Below are positions 17,937-27,400 of a stretch of 64,000 nucleotides of DNA, one piece after another. Under the pieces are notes generated by a model. That model did no database searches and was not told the origin of the DNA. It saw only the letters and a program-made list of their open reading frames with translations. Within the stretch, counting starts at the first letter, position 1; every line of letters begins with the position of its first letter. A program made the translations under genes and the position numbers. The DNA comes from Gammaproteobacteria bacterium (GTDB lineage: Bacteria > Pseudomonadota > Gammaproteobacteria > Acidiferrobacterales > SZUA-150), in NCBI GenBank assembly GCA_029880545.1, contig JAOUOD010000005.1, positions 62,001 to 126,000 on the forward strand, given 5' to 3'.

Positions 17937-18266
17937 ATGAACGAAATCAACGCCAACCAGTTACTCGCCCAGTTGCGGATCAACGCTGCGCTTGCAAAAA
18001 ACCAGGCAGCACCTGCGCTTGATGAAACCAGGGCAGCGAATAACGTCGACTTCGGCAAGTTGCTCAAGGATTCAATTGACAAGGTAAACGAGATGCAGCA
18101 GGCCGCGGGTGATGCAACCAAGGCATTTGAGAAAGGTGATCCTGGCATGAGCATCGAACAGGTCATGATTGCATCGCAAAAGGCCAGTGTTTCATTCCAG
18201 ACCATGCTGCAGGTGCGCAACAAGCTGGTAAACGCCTACCAGGAAATCATGAATATGCAGGTTTGA
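17937..18266 (+). CDS. fliE: Flagellar hook-basal body protein FliE
   Basis: A 109-residue FliE, which joins the MS ring to the proximal rod. It has the family C-terminal half: VMIASQKASVSFQTMLQVRN, then KLVNAYQEIMNMQV. It starts 9 bases after fleR behind AAGAGGG. It is the first gene of the fliEFGHIJ group. Confidence 0.95.
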   Translation: MNEINANQLLAQLRINAALAKNQAAPALDETRAANNVDFGKLLKDSIDKVNEMQQAAGDATKAFEKGDPGMSIEQVMIASQKASVSFQTMLQVRNKLVNAYQEIMNMQV

Positions 18267-18315
18267 TCATCAGTCAGGATCAAATTACAGGGTTGATCAT
18301 TACGGATAACGACAA

Positions 18316-20031
18316 ATGGCTGAAGCAGTGGAATTGACACCGGCACAGGTGGTGCCACAAAAAGGACGCACCATGCAGGCGCCTGCCAGTATTCGCGGCA
18401 TAAACCGGTTGCCGGTGGTGAAACAGGTCGGGCTGATGATCGGGCTGGCAGCCAGCATTGCACTGGGTGTCGCAGTTGCGCTGTGGTCGCAAAAGCCCAG
18501 CTTCCAGCTGTTGTACGGAAATCTTGCCGAGCGCGACCTGATGCAGGTGGTCGAAGCGCTGGACCAGGCGCAGATTCCCTACCAGGTTGAATACCGCAGT
18601 GGTGCCGTCATGGTTCCAGATGATGAGCTGCACAAAGCCAAGCTCAGGCTCGCCAGCCAGGGGCTGCCGCAGTCGCGAGATGACGGTTTTGAGTTAATGG
18701 AAAAGGGTAACGGCTTCGGTGTCAGCCAGTTCATGGAAACGGCCCGCTATAATCGCGCCCTGGCAGGAGAGCTTGCACGCACCATTAAGACTATTCGTAA
18801 CGTCGACAGTGCCCGGGTACACCTGGCCATGCCACGACAAACCATGTTTGTTAACAGCAAGCAGAAAACTACGGCTTCTGTCTTCGTCAATCTTTACCCT
18901 GGAAGAAGGCTGAACAAGGGACAGGTTGATGGCATCGTTCACCTGGTGGCTTCGAGTATTCCCAGCCTGAGCCCGGAAAACGTCACCGTGGTTGACCAGA
19001 AAGGCCGCTTGTTGACCAGTGAATCCGATAACGATGCAGAAATGGCAGCGGATCATCTCGAATTCGCACAGCGAATGGAAGACAGCTACGTGCGCCGGAT
19101 CGAGGACTTGCTGGTACCGATTATTGGCGAAGGCAAGATCAAGGCCAAGGTGGCGCTGAGTTTCGAACAAACCATTACCGAGCAGACCCGTGAAGACTAC
19201 GAACCTGACCCGACAGCAATACGCAGCGAACAGGTTCATGAGGAAACCAGCCTTGAAAACCGCCTGGCCGGGGTGCCGGGGGCATTAGCCAATACTCCGC
19301 CGGGCGCCGGATCAGCCCCGGAAGTGGTCGCCGGGCCTGGAGCCGGGGGTGAAACCCGGCCGGAAACTGCTGACAAGAATGATATTCGTACCCGCAAGGC
19401 CACGCGTAACTATGAGCTGGATCGCGTCATCAGTCATACCCGTACGGTGCCCGGGGCGGTCAAGCGTGTGTCAGTTGCCGTTGTTGTCGATGATCGCATC
19501 AAGCCGGACGCAGATGGCAAGCCTGTTTCCGAACCGCGAAGCGAAGAGGAACTGGCAAGGATTACCGAGCTGGTAAAGCAGGCTGTCGGCTTTAATGCCG
19601 AACGTGGAGACGCTGTCCAGGTCGTCAACTCATCGTTTTACCTGACTACGGAAGAGGCCGTCGAGGCGATTGAAGAGCCGATCTGGCAACAGCCCTGGGT
19701 TCATGACATTGCAAAACAAGTTCTGGGTGCTATCGGCGTATTGCTTTTGATTCTTATGGTGCTGCGACCAGCCATGCGTAACCTGACTGCCGCTGAACTC
19801 AAGACTGTTACGCCGGATGCCTCCGGGCAAATGCCATTGTTGCCGAATGGATCAGCAGCCGGCGCGCAGGCAGTTGATGAAAACGGAAAGCCTAGAATGC
19901 TGAGTCTCGAAGAACTGGCTCCGTCACAATTCAATTATGACAATGAACTTGATGCTGCCAAGGCGCTCGTTGCGGAAGATCCCAAGCGTGTTGCCCAGGT
20001 AGTCAAAACATGGATTTCAAGCGATGGCTGA
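18316..20031 (+). CDS. fliF: Flagellar MS-ring protein FliF
   Basis: A 571-residue MS-ring protein. It has an N-terminal transmembrane helix (about residues 38-57), the two YscJ-like ring-building motifs (from LLYGNLAERDLMQVV), a Pro/Gly-rich periplasmic insert near 315-350, and a second membrane helix at about 470-490. A C-terminal acidic tail binds FliG. FliF assembles in the inner membrane as the platform for the export gate and C ring. It overlaps fliG by 8 bases. Confidence 0.96.
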   Translation: MAEAVELTPAQVVPQKGRTMQAPASIRGINRLPVVKQVGLMIGLAASIALGVAVALWSQKPSFQLLYGNLAERDLMQVVEALDQAQIPYQVEYRSGAVMVPDDELHKAKLRLASQGLPQSRDDGFELMEKGNGFGVSQFMETARYNRALAGELARTIKTIRNVDSARVHLAMPRQTMFVNSKQKTTASVFVNLYPGRRLNKGQVDGIVHLVASSIPSLSPENVTVVDQKGRLLTSESDNDAEMAADHLEFAQRMEDSYVRRIEDLLVPIIGEGKIKAKVALSFEQTITEQTREDYEPDPTAIRSEQVHEETSLENRLAGVPGALANTPPGAGSAPEVVAGPGAGGETRPETADKNDIRTRKATRNYELDRVISHTRTVPGAVKRVSVAVVVDDRIKPDADGKPVSEPRSEEELARITELVKQAVGFNAERGDAVQVVNSSFYLTTEEAVEAIEEPIWQQPWVHDIAKQVLGAIGVLLLILMVLRPAMRNLTAAELKTVTPDASGQMPLLPNGSAAGAQAVDENGKPRMLSLEELAPSQFNYDNELDAAKALVAEDPKRVAQVVKTWISSDG

Positions 20032-21040
20032 AGAAACCTCGAGGGAACAGGTGTCCGGCATAGAGCGTGCCGCAATTCTGCTGATGAGTATCGGTGAGAC
20101 TGATGCCGCGGCAGTGCTCAAGCATATGCAGCCCAAGGAAGTGCAGCGTATTGGTCATGCAATGGCAAACGTTAGCAATGTTACCAAGGAGAAAGCCAAG
20201 AGGGTGTTACGCGACTTTGTTGAAACCGCGCAAAATGAAACGGCGATGGGCATCGGAAACCAGGATTACATTCGCAGCATGCTGGTCAATGCCCTGGGTG
20301 AAGAGAAGGCCGGTGGCGTTCTTGACAGGATTCTCCACGGTGCCAATACCAAGGGCCTGGAAACACTAAAGTGGATGGATCCGCGTGCCGTGGCCGAACT
20401 CATACGCCTGGAGCACCCGCAGATTATCGCCATCGTCCTGGCCTACCTTGAAAGCGAGCAGGCGGCCGAGGTGTTGTCGCTGATGCCGGACGACATCGCC
20501 TATGACGTCATTATGCGCATCGCAACCCTGGAAGGCATACAACCCAGTGCGCTGAATGAATTGAATGACATACTGGAAAAACAGTTTACCGGCAACAGCA
20601 GCGTTGGATCATCCAGTGTTGGCGGTATCAAGACGGCTGCCAATATTCTCAACTTTATTGAGTCGTCTATCGAATCGGCAATCATCGAGAAGGTCAAGGA
20701 AACCGATGAAGCTCTGGCCGATAAAATCGAAGAGCTGATGTTCGTATTTGAAGACCTGGCGACTGTGGATGATCGCGGAGTTCAGACGCTGTTGCGTGAA
20801 TTGCAAACGGATACGCTGGTTATAGCGCTCAAGGGATCATCGGAAAACATAAAGGAGAAGTTCCTCAAGAATATGTCAAAACGTGCAGCTGAAATGTTAC
20901 GTGATGATCTTGAGGTGAAGGGGCCCGTACGCCTAAGCGAAGTGGAAACAGCACAGAAAGAAATACTGAGTACCGCCCGTCGCATGTCCGATTCGGGCGA
21001 GTTGACACTGGGCGGCAAGGGGGGCGAAGAGTTTGTCTAA
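20024..21040 (+). CDS. fliG: Flagellar motor switch protein FliG
   Basis: A 338-residue C-ring protein that contacts FliF, FliM and the stator. It has the N-terminal domain (ERAAILLMSIGE), the middle EHPQIIAIVLAYL region with the EHPQ motif, and the C-terminal torque helix FEDLATVDDRGVQTLLREL, with charged residues that face MotA. Length fits the family. It overlaps its neighbours on both sides, indicating one transcript. Confidence 0.97.
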   Translation: MAEETSREQVSGIERAAILLMSIGETDAAAVLKHMQPKEVQRIGHAMANVSNVTKEKAKRVLRDFVETAQNETAMGIGNQDYIRSMLVNALGEEKAGGVLDRILHGANTKGLETLKWMDPRAVAELIRLEHPQIIAIVLAYLESEQAAEVLSLMPDDIAYDVIMRIATLEGIQPSALNELNDILEKQFTGNSSVGSSSVGGIKTAANILNFIESSIESAIIEKVKETDEALADKIEELMFVFEDLATVDDRGVQTLLRELQTDTLVIALKGSSENIKEKFLKNMSKRAAEMLRDDLEVKGPVRLSEVETAQKEILSTARRMSDSGELTLGGKGGEEFV

Positions 21041-21698
21041 GCTGATCAAATCCGCTGATCTTGACCGCTATGAATCGTGGGTTATACCCGATATGCGTGA
21101 TATCGAGGATACGCATATTGTATCGTCCCATGACGTGGAGGAGTTGCTGGAATCCCCGTCAGCGGCGGTAACAGCGCAGGCGCTGGAGAAAATCCAGAAA
21201 GATGCGTGGCAGGAAGGTTTTGATCAGGGCAGGTCAGAGGGTTTGCAGCAAGGACTGGCAAGCGGAAAGCAGCTGGTTGAGGGTATCAGTGCATTGTTGG
21301 CTCCGCAGGCCGAGATTGTAGGTGATGAGGTCAGGCAGCAGCTGGTAGACCTGGCAGTAAAGATTGCCCGTGAAGTGATTGGACGTGAAATCACTCTTGC
21401 GCCTGACCAGTTGTCAACGGTGGTTGATGAGGCCATAGCCTGTTTGCCTGAGAAAAGTGGCAAGCTGGTTGTATACGTGTGCCCGGATGACCTGGATTAT
21501 GCCCGCTCGGATCTGGCTGTGGATGGGTTCTCCCGCGTGGTGTTTTTGCCGGACAGTGCGCTGGGACGTGGCGATTGCCGGCTGGAGACCGAGCTGTCCG
21601 AGGTGGAGAATACCGCGCAGCAGCGGCTCGCGTCGGTGATCGAGCACACCATCGCCAACATGTATGAAGAGGTCCGCGATGAACACGAGCCTGGTTGA
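21033..21698 (+). CDS. fliH: Flagellar assembly protein FliH
   Basis: A 221-residue regulator of the export ATPase. It has a Gln/Gly-rich heptad-like middle (QEGFDQGRSEGLQQGLASGK), the GxxxG-type FliH stalk, followed by the C-terminal domain with LAVKIAREVIGREI. The start is a TTG at 21033 that overlaps the end of fliG; no better ATG or GTG gives a full-length product. FliH binds FliI and limits its ATPase until docking. Confidence 0.9.
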   Translation: MSKLIKSADLDRYESWVIPDMRDIEDTHIVSSHDVEELLESPSAAVTAQALEKIQKDAWQEGFDQGRSEGLQQGLASGKQLVEGISALLAPQAEIVGDEVRQQLVDLAVKIAREVIGREITLAPDQLSTVVDEAIACLPEKSGKLVVYVCPDDLDYARSDLAVDGFSRVVFLPDSALGRGDCRLETELSEVENTAQQRLASVIEHTIANMYEEVRDEHEPG

Positions 21699-23079
21699 GC
21701 AATGCAATACCGGGTGGAGCCAGGCCCTGTCTGACATGGGCGCATGCCTGCGCAAACCCAGGCCGTTGGTAAGCGGCAGGCTTACACGAATGGTAGGGCT
21801 GACCATTGAAGCCAGCGGTTGCTATGCGCCGTTGGGTACACGCTGTCGAATCGAGGGCAGTGACGGCAAGGCTGTTGATGCCGAGGTGGTCGGCTTCAAT
21901 CGCAATACCTTGTACCTCATGCCAATTGGCCATGCTCACGGGTTCCAGTTACATGCGCGTGTCACGCCAATGCCCGATCACGGTGTTCTCAATGTCGGCC
22001 CGCAATTACTGGGTCGTGTGCTGGATGGCAGTGGTGCACCCATTGACGGACTCGGACCGCTGTCAGATGCACACATGGTGGAACTGCGTGGTCGTCCCAT
22101 AAATCCCCTTTCACGACATCCTATTGACAGGCCGCTTGATGTCGGTGTGAGGGCAATCAACGGCTTGCTGCCGGTCGGAAGGGGGCAGCGAATAGGCTTG
22201 TTTGCCGGCAGCGGTGTTGGCAAGAGCATGCTGCTGGGCATGATGACGCGATTCACTGAAGCCGAAGTGATAGTTGTCGGTCTGATTGGTGAACGTGGTC
22301 GCGAAGTAAAGGAGTTTATCGAAAAGAACCTGGGCAAGCAGGGAATGTCCAGGTCAGTGGTGATAGCATCACCTGCCGACGCGGCGCCGTTGATGCGTCT
22401 GCATGGCGCATTGGCAGCTACCCGCATTGCCGAGTATTTTCGTGATCAGGGCAAGCACGTATTGTTGTTGATGGATTCCCTGACCCGGTATGCCCAGGCG
22501 CAGCGTGAAATCGGGTTGGCCGTAGGCGAGCCGCCGGCAACAAAAGGTTACCCGCCTTCGGTGTTTTCCCGTATTCCGGAGTTGATTGAACGTACCGGCA
22601 ACTCGGAATCCGAGTCCGGTTCAATTACGGCATTTTATACAATACTGGTTGAAGGTGATGATACCAACGACCCGGTAGCCGACTCTGCGCGGGCAATACT
22701 TGATGGCCACATTATGTTGTCGCGTACGCTGGCAGATGGCGGACTGTACCCGGCGATTGATATTGAATCTTCCGTTAGCCGAGTGATCCATGATGTGACC
22801 ACGGAAATCCACAGGGAATCTATATCACGGTTCAGGAAATACTATTCCCTGTATAACCGAAGTTCTGATCTGATAAATATCGGTGCCTACAAGGAAGGTG
22901 CGGATGCCGAACTTGATCGCGCGGTTGCGTTGTACCCGAGACTTCGATCCTACATTTCTCAAAAGCCGGGACAGGCATCGGCCGTGGGCCAGTCTGTTAC
23001 CCAGCTGGCGAAGTTGTTTGACGGTACGCAGGTCGGTGCCAACAATCCCGAAGAAGCGATTAATGGAGCTGCATCATGA
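21679..23079 (+). CDS. fliI: Flagellum-specific ATPase FliI
   Basis: A 466-residue hexameric ATPase of the type III export apparatus, related to the F1 beta subunit. Walker A AGSGVGKS lies at 176-183. Walker B LLLMDSLTRYAQAQREI and the family segment GEPPATKGYPPSVFS follow. The ATG at 21679 is chosen over 21664 because GAAGAGG lies 6 bases before it. It overlaps the end of fliH by 20 bases and fliJ by 4. Confidence 0.96.
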   Translation: MNTSLVEQCNTGWSQALSDMGACLRKPRPLVSGRLTRMVGLTIEASGCYAPLGTRCRIEGSDGKAVDAEVVGFNRNTLYLMPIGHAHGFQLHARVTPMPDHGVLNVGPQLLGRVLDGSGAPIDGLGPLSDAHMVELRGRPINPLSRHPIDRPLDVGVRAINGLLPVGRGQRIGLFAGSGVGKSMLLGMMTRFTEAEVIVVGLIGERGREVKEFIEKNLGKQGMSRSVVIASPADAAPLMRLHGALAATRIAEYFRDQGKHVLLLMDSLTRYAQAQREIGLAVGEPPATKGYPPSVFSRIPELIERTGNSESESGSITAFYTILVEGDDTNDPVADSARAILDGHIMLSRTLADGGLYPAIDIESSVSRVIHDVTTEIHRESISRFRKYYSLYNRSSDLINIGAYKEGADAELDRAVALYPRLRSYISQKPGQASAVGQSVTQLAKLFDGTQVGANNPEEAINGAAS

Positions 23080-23504
23080 GCGCAGAATCGCTGGATCGGG
23101 TTTTGACCGTTCTCGAAAACGAAACACGCGCAGCAGAGATGGCGTACCGGGCCGGTCTGGAAAACCATGAACTGCAGAAGCAACAGCTGCAGCGTTTGCA
23201 GGATTACTACCATGAATATGCAGCCAGGCGTCGGGATAATGGCACCAGCAACATACAATCTTTCAGGAACCTGAACCTGTTCCTCGGAACAATTCAATCC
23301 GCTATTACCGGGCAGGAACACAAGGTATCCGTTTCTTCCGAAACGACCGAGCGATTGAAAACGGCATGGATAGAACGGTTGCGCAGGGAAAAGAGTGTAC
23401 GCACCATCATTGATAACCGGAAGTCACGGGAAAAATATCTGCAAAACCGGGCCGATCAGAAGATAACCGATGAAATTGCCGCGCTGATTGTTAACGGCCG
23501 TTAA
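23076..23504 (+). CDS. fliJ: Flagellar export chaperone/stalk protein FliJ
   Basis: A 142-residue, almost wholly alpha-helical, charged protein with heptad-like pattern and no hydrophobic segment, as expected for the FliJ coiled coil that sits in the FliI ring. It starts in an ATGA overlap with fliI. Sequence conservation of FliJ is low; position and structure make the call. It is the last gene before the inserted chemosensory operon. Confidence 0.88.
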   Translation: MSAESLDRVLTVLENETRAAEMAYRAGLENHELQKQQLQRLQDYYHEYAARRRDNGTSNIQSFRNLNLFLGTIQSAITGQEHKVSVSSETTERLKTAWIERLRREKSVRTIIDNRKSREKYLQNRADQKITDEIAALIVNGR

Positions 23505-23540
23505 CAATTACCATAAACCGTGATTGCATAGATGAATTGC

Positions 23541-23556
23541 AGGCACGGCATTTGCA
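23541..23556 (+). promoter_or_regulatory. Sigma-54 promoter of the chemosensory operon
   Basis: AGGCACG-N4-TTGCA with GG at 23542-23543 and GC at 23554-23555, exact spacing and a near-perfect match to TGGCACG-N4-TTGCW. The predicted start near 23567 is ~59 bases before the STAS gene. It places the globin-CheA operon under the flagellar sigma-54 cascade. Confidence 0.82.
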
Positions 23557-23625
23557 GATTATCCGTTTACATTGAAGCCGGTGTCACTGGTTTGGCGCAA
23601 TTCTGAAACATAAGGTTACATATCC

Positions 23626-24033
23626 ATGGCAAACCTGTTTAAGTTGATCTCATCTATGACGATAAATAGGAAGCGGGCACCAGACCTAACGGGCACGGGT
23701 GCCAGGGATAATATTGTGTCAAATGACCGGGATTCCGGTCTGGCGGGACTTGGTGATCCGGTAATGAAAGTACGTATTGAAGGCATGACTGATATTGAAT
23801 CTGCTTCCGAGTTGCAGAAGAAACTGATTGAAGCGTTGAACAGTGGAGAAAAACAGGTGGAGATGGATATGTCCGGCGTGGACCGGATGGATACCACTTC
23901 CATACAAATGCTGATCAGTTTCTGCAGTATGGTGGCAGGAAAGAAAGAAGTTACCTGGAGTGGCCTGACAGGCGAACTGGAACATACGATCAGGCTGTTT
24001 GGCGCCGGTGAGCTTCTTGGCATCGGGGCGTGA
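23626..24033 (+). CDS. STAS-domain protein of the chemosensory operon
   Basis: A 135-residue protein. About 45 disordered, basic residues precede a STAS domain (about 48-132), the anti-sigma-antagonist (SpoIIAA) fold: VEMDMSGVDRMDTTSIQMLI, where the Ser/Thr residues at the DTTS turn correspond to the SpoIIAA phosphosite region. STAS proteins of this kind occur at the head of several chemosensory operons; their role there is not clear to me. The ATG at 23626 follows AAGG. A later ATG at 23764 would give only the STAS domain. Confidence 0.8.
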   Translation: MANLFKLISSMTINRKRAPDLTGTGARDNIVSNDRDSGLAGLGDPVMKVRIEGMTDIESASELQKKLIEALNSGEKQVEMDMSGVDRMDTTSIQMLISFCSMVAGKKEVTWSGLTGELEHTIRLFGAGELLGIGA

Positions 24034-24060
24034 ATGGTTTGTACAGCTTAGGAGACAAAT

Positions 24061-24423
24061 ATGGCCAACATATTAACTGCTGATGATTCTGCATCCATGA
24101 GGGAAATGGTGCTCTCGGCTCTGACGTCGGCAGGTCACGAAGTGTCCCAGGCGGTGGACGGGGAAGATGCGCTTGAGACTGCCAAGAAAGGAAAATACAA
24201 CCTTGTCCTGACAGATCTCAACATGCCAAAGATGGATGGTATTACCCTGATCAAGCGACTCAGGCAGCTACCGGAATACAAGTTTGTTCCGATCTTGATG
24301 CTTACCACTGAATCAGATCATGAAAAGAAAATGGCAGGCAAGGAAGCGGGCGCAACAGGATGGATAGTAAAACCGTTTGACCCGGAAAAGCTTATAGCGG
24401 TCATTAACAAGGTAGTCAGCTAG
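24061..24423 (+). CDS. cheY: CheY-type response regulator of the globin-CheA operon
   Basis: A 120-residue single receiver domain with acidic pair Asp8-Asp9, phospho-Asp52 (LVLTDLNMPKMDG), Thr82/Thr83 and Lys104 (VKPFDP). It is the presumed phosphoryl acceptor of the CheA encoded next. It resembles the CheY2/CheY3 type (LTADDSASMREMV start) rather than the flagellar-motor CheY at 46250. It may therefore act as a phosphate sink or on another target; that is inference. Good AGGAGA ribosome-binding site. Confidence 0.92.
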   Translation: MANILTADDSASMREMVLSALTSAGHEVSQAVDGEDALETAKKGKYNLVLTDLNMPKMDGITLIKRLRQLPEYKFVPILMLTTESDHEKKMAGKEAGATGWIVKPFDPEKLIAVINKVVS

Positions 24424-24436
24424 GAAAACCACGACG

Positions 24437-27400
24437 ATGGACTTGTCACAATTTCATGATACGTTTTTCGAGGAAAGTGCCGAAGGTCTCGATGATATGG
24501 AGAACGCTCTCCTGAATCTCGATACCAGCGGCGACTACGAGGAAGATATTAATACAATATTTCGTGGTGCTCACTCAATAAAGGGTGGCGCGGCGACATT
24601 CGGGTTCTCCCGGGTTGCAGATTTTACCCATATTATGGAAACCCTGCTGGATAAGGTTCGCTCCGGAGATCGGCAGATCAGCCGGGATGATATCGACCTG
24701 TTCCTCAGGTCAGTAGACTGTATTCGCGAGATGCTTTCGGTCATGCAGCACGGCGGCGATATTGATGAAGACAACGTCTCCACCGTGCAGGCGCAACTCG
24801 ACTCGGTTCTGAAAGGTGGCGTGTCAACGACAGCATCGGCCGGTAATGATGATCTTATTACTGAAGATGAATTCGAAAACCTTCTGGATACACTGCATGG
24901 CAAGGGCAAGGGGCCTGTTACCAGTGTCGCCAATGAGGATATTACTGACGAGGAGTTTGACGCTTTGCTTGATCAGCTGCATGGTGAAGGCAGGGGTCCT
25001 ACTGATCCTGGCCAGACCGCTTCGGATCAAGCGGCCGGGAACGGCATCGTCGGCTGGAATATTCACTTTGTTCCGGAACCGGAAATGCTGCGAACCGGAA
25101 ATGATCCGCTGCGCATTCTGCGTGAGCTGGAAGACATTGGTGAAGTGGAAACGCGTGTTAACGTGGATCAGCTGCCGACTCTTGACCAGCTTGTGGCCGA
25201 AGATTGCTATCTTGGCTGGCACATCAAGGTCAAGACCGGGGCGGACATGGATACCGTGCGCGAGGTATTTGCCTGGGTGGAGGATCAATGCAAACTGTTG
25301 ATAGAGCCGATGTCGGGAACCGACAAGTGGAGCGGGAACGCCGTAGTCAGCAGGGAAAAGGAAAGCGTCGCGGCAGCCAGAGAATCCGGTTCAGATGTAG
25401 AAGAATCATTCATGGTGCTGATGCCCGGTTTCGCGGGAATATTCAAACAGGCGGCTTCCGGGTTTCCGGAGTTATTGAAAACTGTTCTTGGCAATAAGGG
25501 CGGCATTGCCCATGTCCAGGGACTGGTTCTTGACGCGGTCGAGAACCTGGTTGCCAAGAATGGCAATGCCGACGCGGTGGCTGAACAGCTAAAGCGTCTG
25601 GCATCAGCACTTGATAAAAGCGGTATTGACCGGCTGACAGCTGAGCAGTCTTTGAAAGAACTGCTGAAATCCTGCGCTGAACTTTCAGGAAAACAATGGA
25701 AGCCGCAGTGGACGCAGGCCTGGAACCAGTTACTCGCGCCCGGTCTGAAGCTCGTTGCGGAGAAGACAGAGAAAAAGCACGATGAGTTGCCGAAAACAAT
25801 AAAGCCTGCGGTCCAGGACGATCCGTCCAGGGCGGCTGCGGCAGACAAGGCAGAGGCGGCCAAACGCAATGTCAATACCGAGGCCAGTTCTATCCGCGTA
25901 AGCATCGACAAGGTGGATGAGTTGATCAATATGGTCGGCGAACTGGTGATCACGCAGTCGATGCTGAGCCAGCTAGGTGAAAAGTTTGAAATGAAACACC
26001 TGCAGGCCATGCGTGACGGATTGGCTGAACTGGAAAACAATACACGGCAACTGCAGGAAAGTGTTATGCGTATACGCATGTTGCCGATCAGCTTCGCATT
26101 CAACAGGTTCCCGCGCATGGTGCGCGATATTTCCGGCAAGCTGGCCAAGAAGATTGATCTGAAGATGACCGGCGAACAGACCGAGCTTGACAAGACGGTT
26201 ATGGAGAAAATCGGTGATCCGCTGGTGCACCTGGTTCGAAATGCAATTGATCACGGTATTGAAAGGCCTGCAGATCGCGTGGCCAAGGGCAAACCGGAGA
26301 CCGGCACACTGCACCTTAATGCCTATCATCAGGGTGGCAACATTGTAATCGAAATCAAGGATGACGGTGCCGGGCTTAATACTGAGAAGATACTCAGCAA
26401 GGCCAGGGAAAAAGGCGTCATCAGTGGCGACGAGTCCCTGTCCGAGCAGGATATTCACAACCTGATTTTCCATCCCGGCTTCTCCACAGCTGACCAGGTC
26501 AGTGATCTTTCCGGTCGTGGCGTTGGCATGGACGTGGTGCGCAAGAATATTCGTGCCCTTGGCGGACAGGTGGAAATTGCGTCGAAGGAAGGGCATGGCT
26601 CGACCATTACCATTCGCCTGCCACTGACGCTGGCCATACTGGATGGTCAGACAGTATCTGTTGGAAACGAAACCTATATTATCCCGCTGGTCTCCATTGT
26701 TGAATCTATCCAGGCCAAGTCCGACATGGTCAGCATGGTTGCCGGCCGTGGCGAAGTATTCCGTTTGCGTGATGAATATCTGCCGATACTCAGACTGTAC
26801 TGGTTGTTCGGTGTCGAGAACCCGGTTACCAATATAGATGAGGGACTGCTTGTCGTCGTTGAAGGTGATGGTGTTCGTGTAGGTTTGTTTGTCGATGATC
26901 TTCTCGGGCAACAACAGGTTGTTATCAAGAGCCTGGAGACAAACTTCCGCAAGGTGGAAGGCCTGTCCGGGGCAACAATTCTTGGCGACGGCACGGTATC
27001 GATGATTGTTGATGTACCCGGCCTTATCGCCCTGAACCGGCACAAAAAAGGAAATCCTCTTGAAGACCTGGCGGCACGAAACAAGTCGATGCCGAAACTC
27101 CGGTTTGACAGCAATACCGGTGTCAGTATGGGCAGGGGCAATTCACTGGGTATTGATGCCAGGACGATACGGGACAGCTTTGCCTTGCTGGCTGACCGCG
27201 CCGATGAACTGGTTGACCGTTTTTATGAAAAGCTCCTGGCAAAACAGGATGTGGCAGCGCTGTTCGTCAATACGGATATGGACGAACAAAAGAACAAACT
27301 CGCTGGCGCCATCGGGTTCGTGGTGAAGAACCTGGATAACACCGAGGTACTTGTAGCAGAACTGAATAACATGGGCGTCAGGCACAAGCATTATGGTGCG

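Noticed and set aside
25285-27043. Long minus-strand frames (302 and 356 codons) opposite cheA
   Set aside because: They lie antisense to a fully conserved kinase, have no recognisable motifs and are explained by codon bias of the plus-strand gene.
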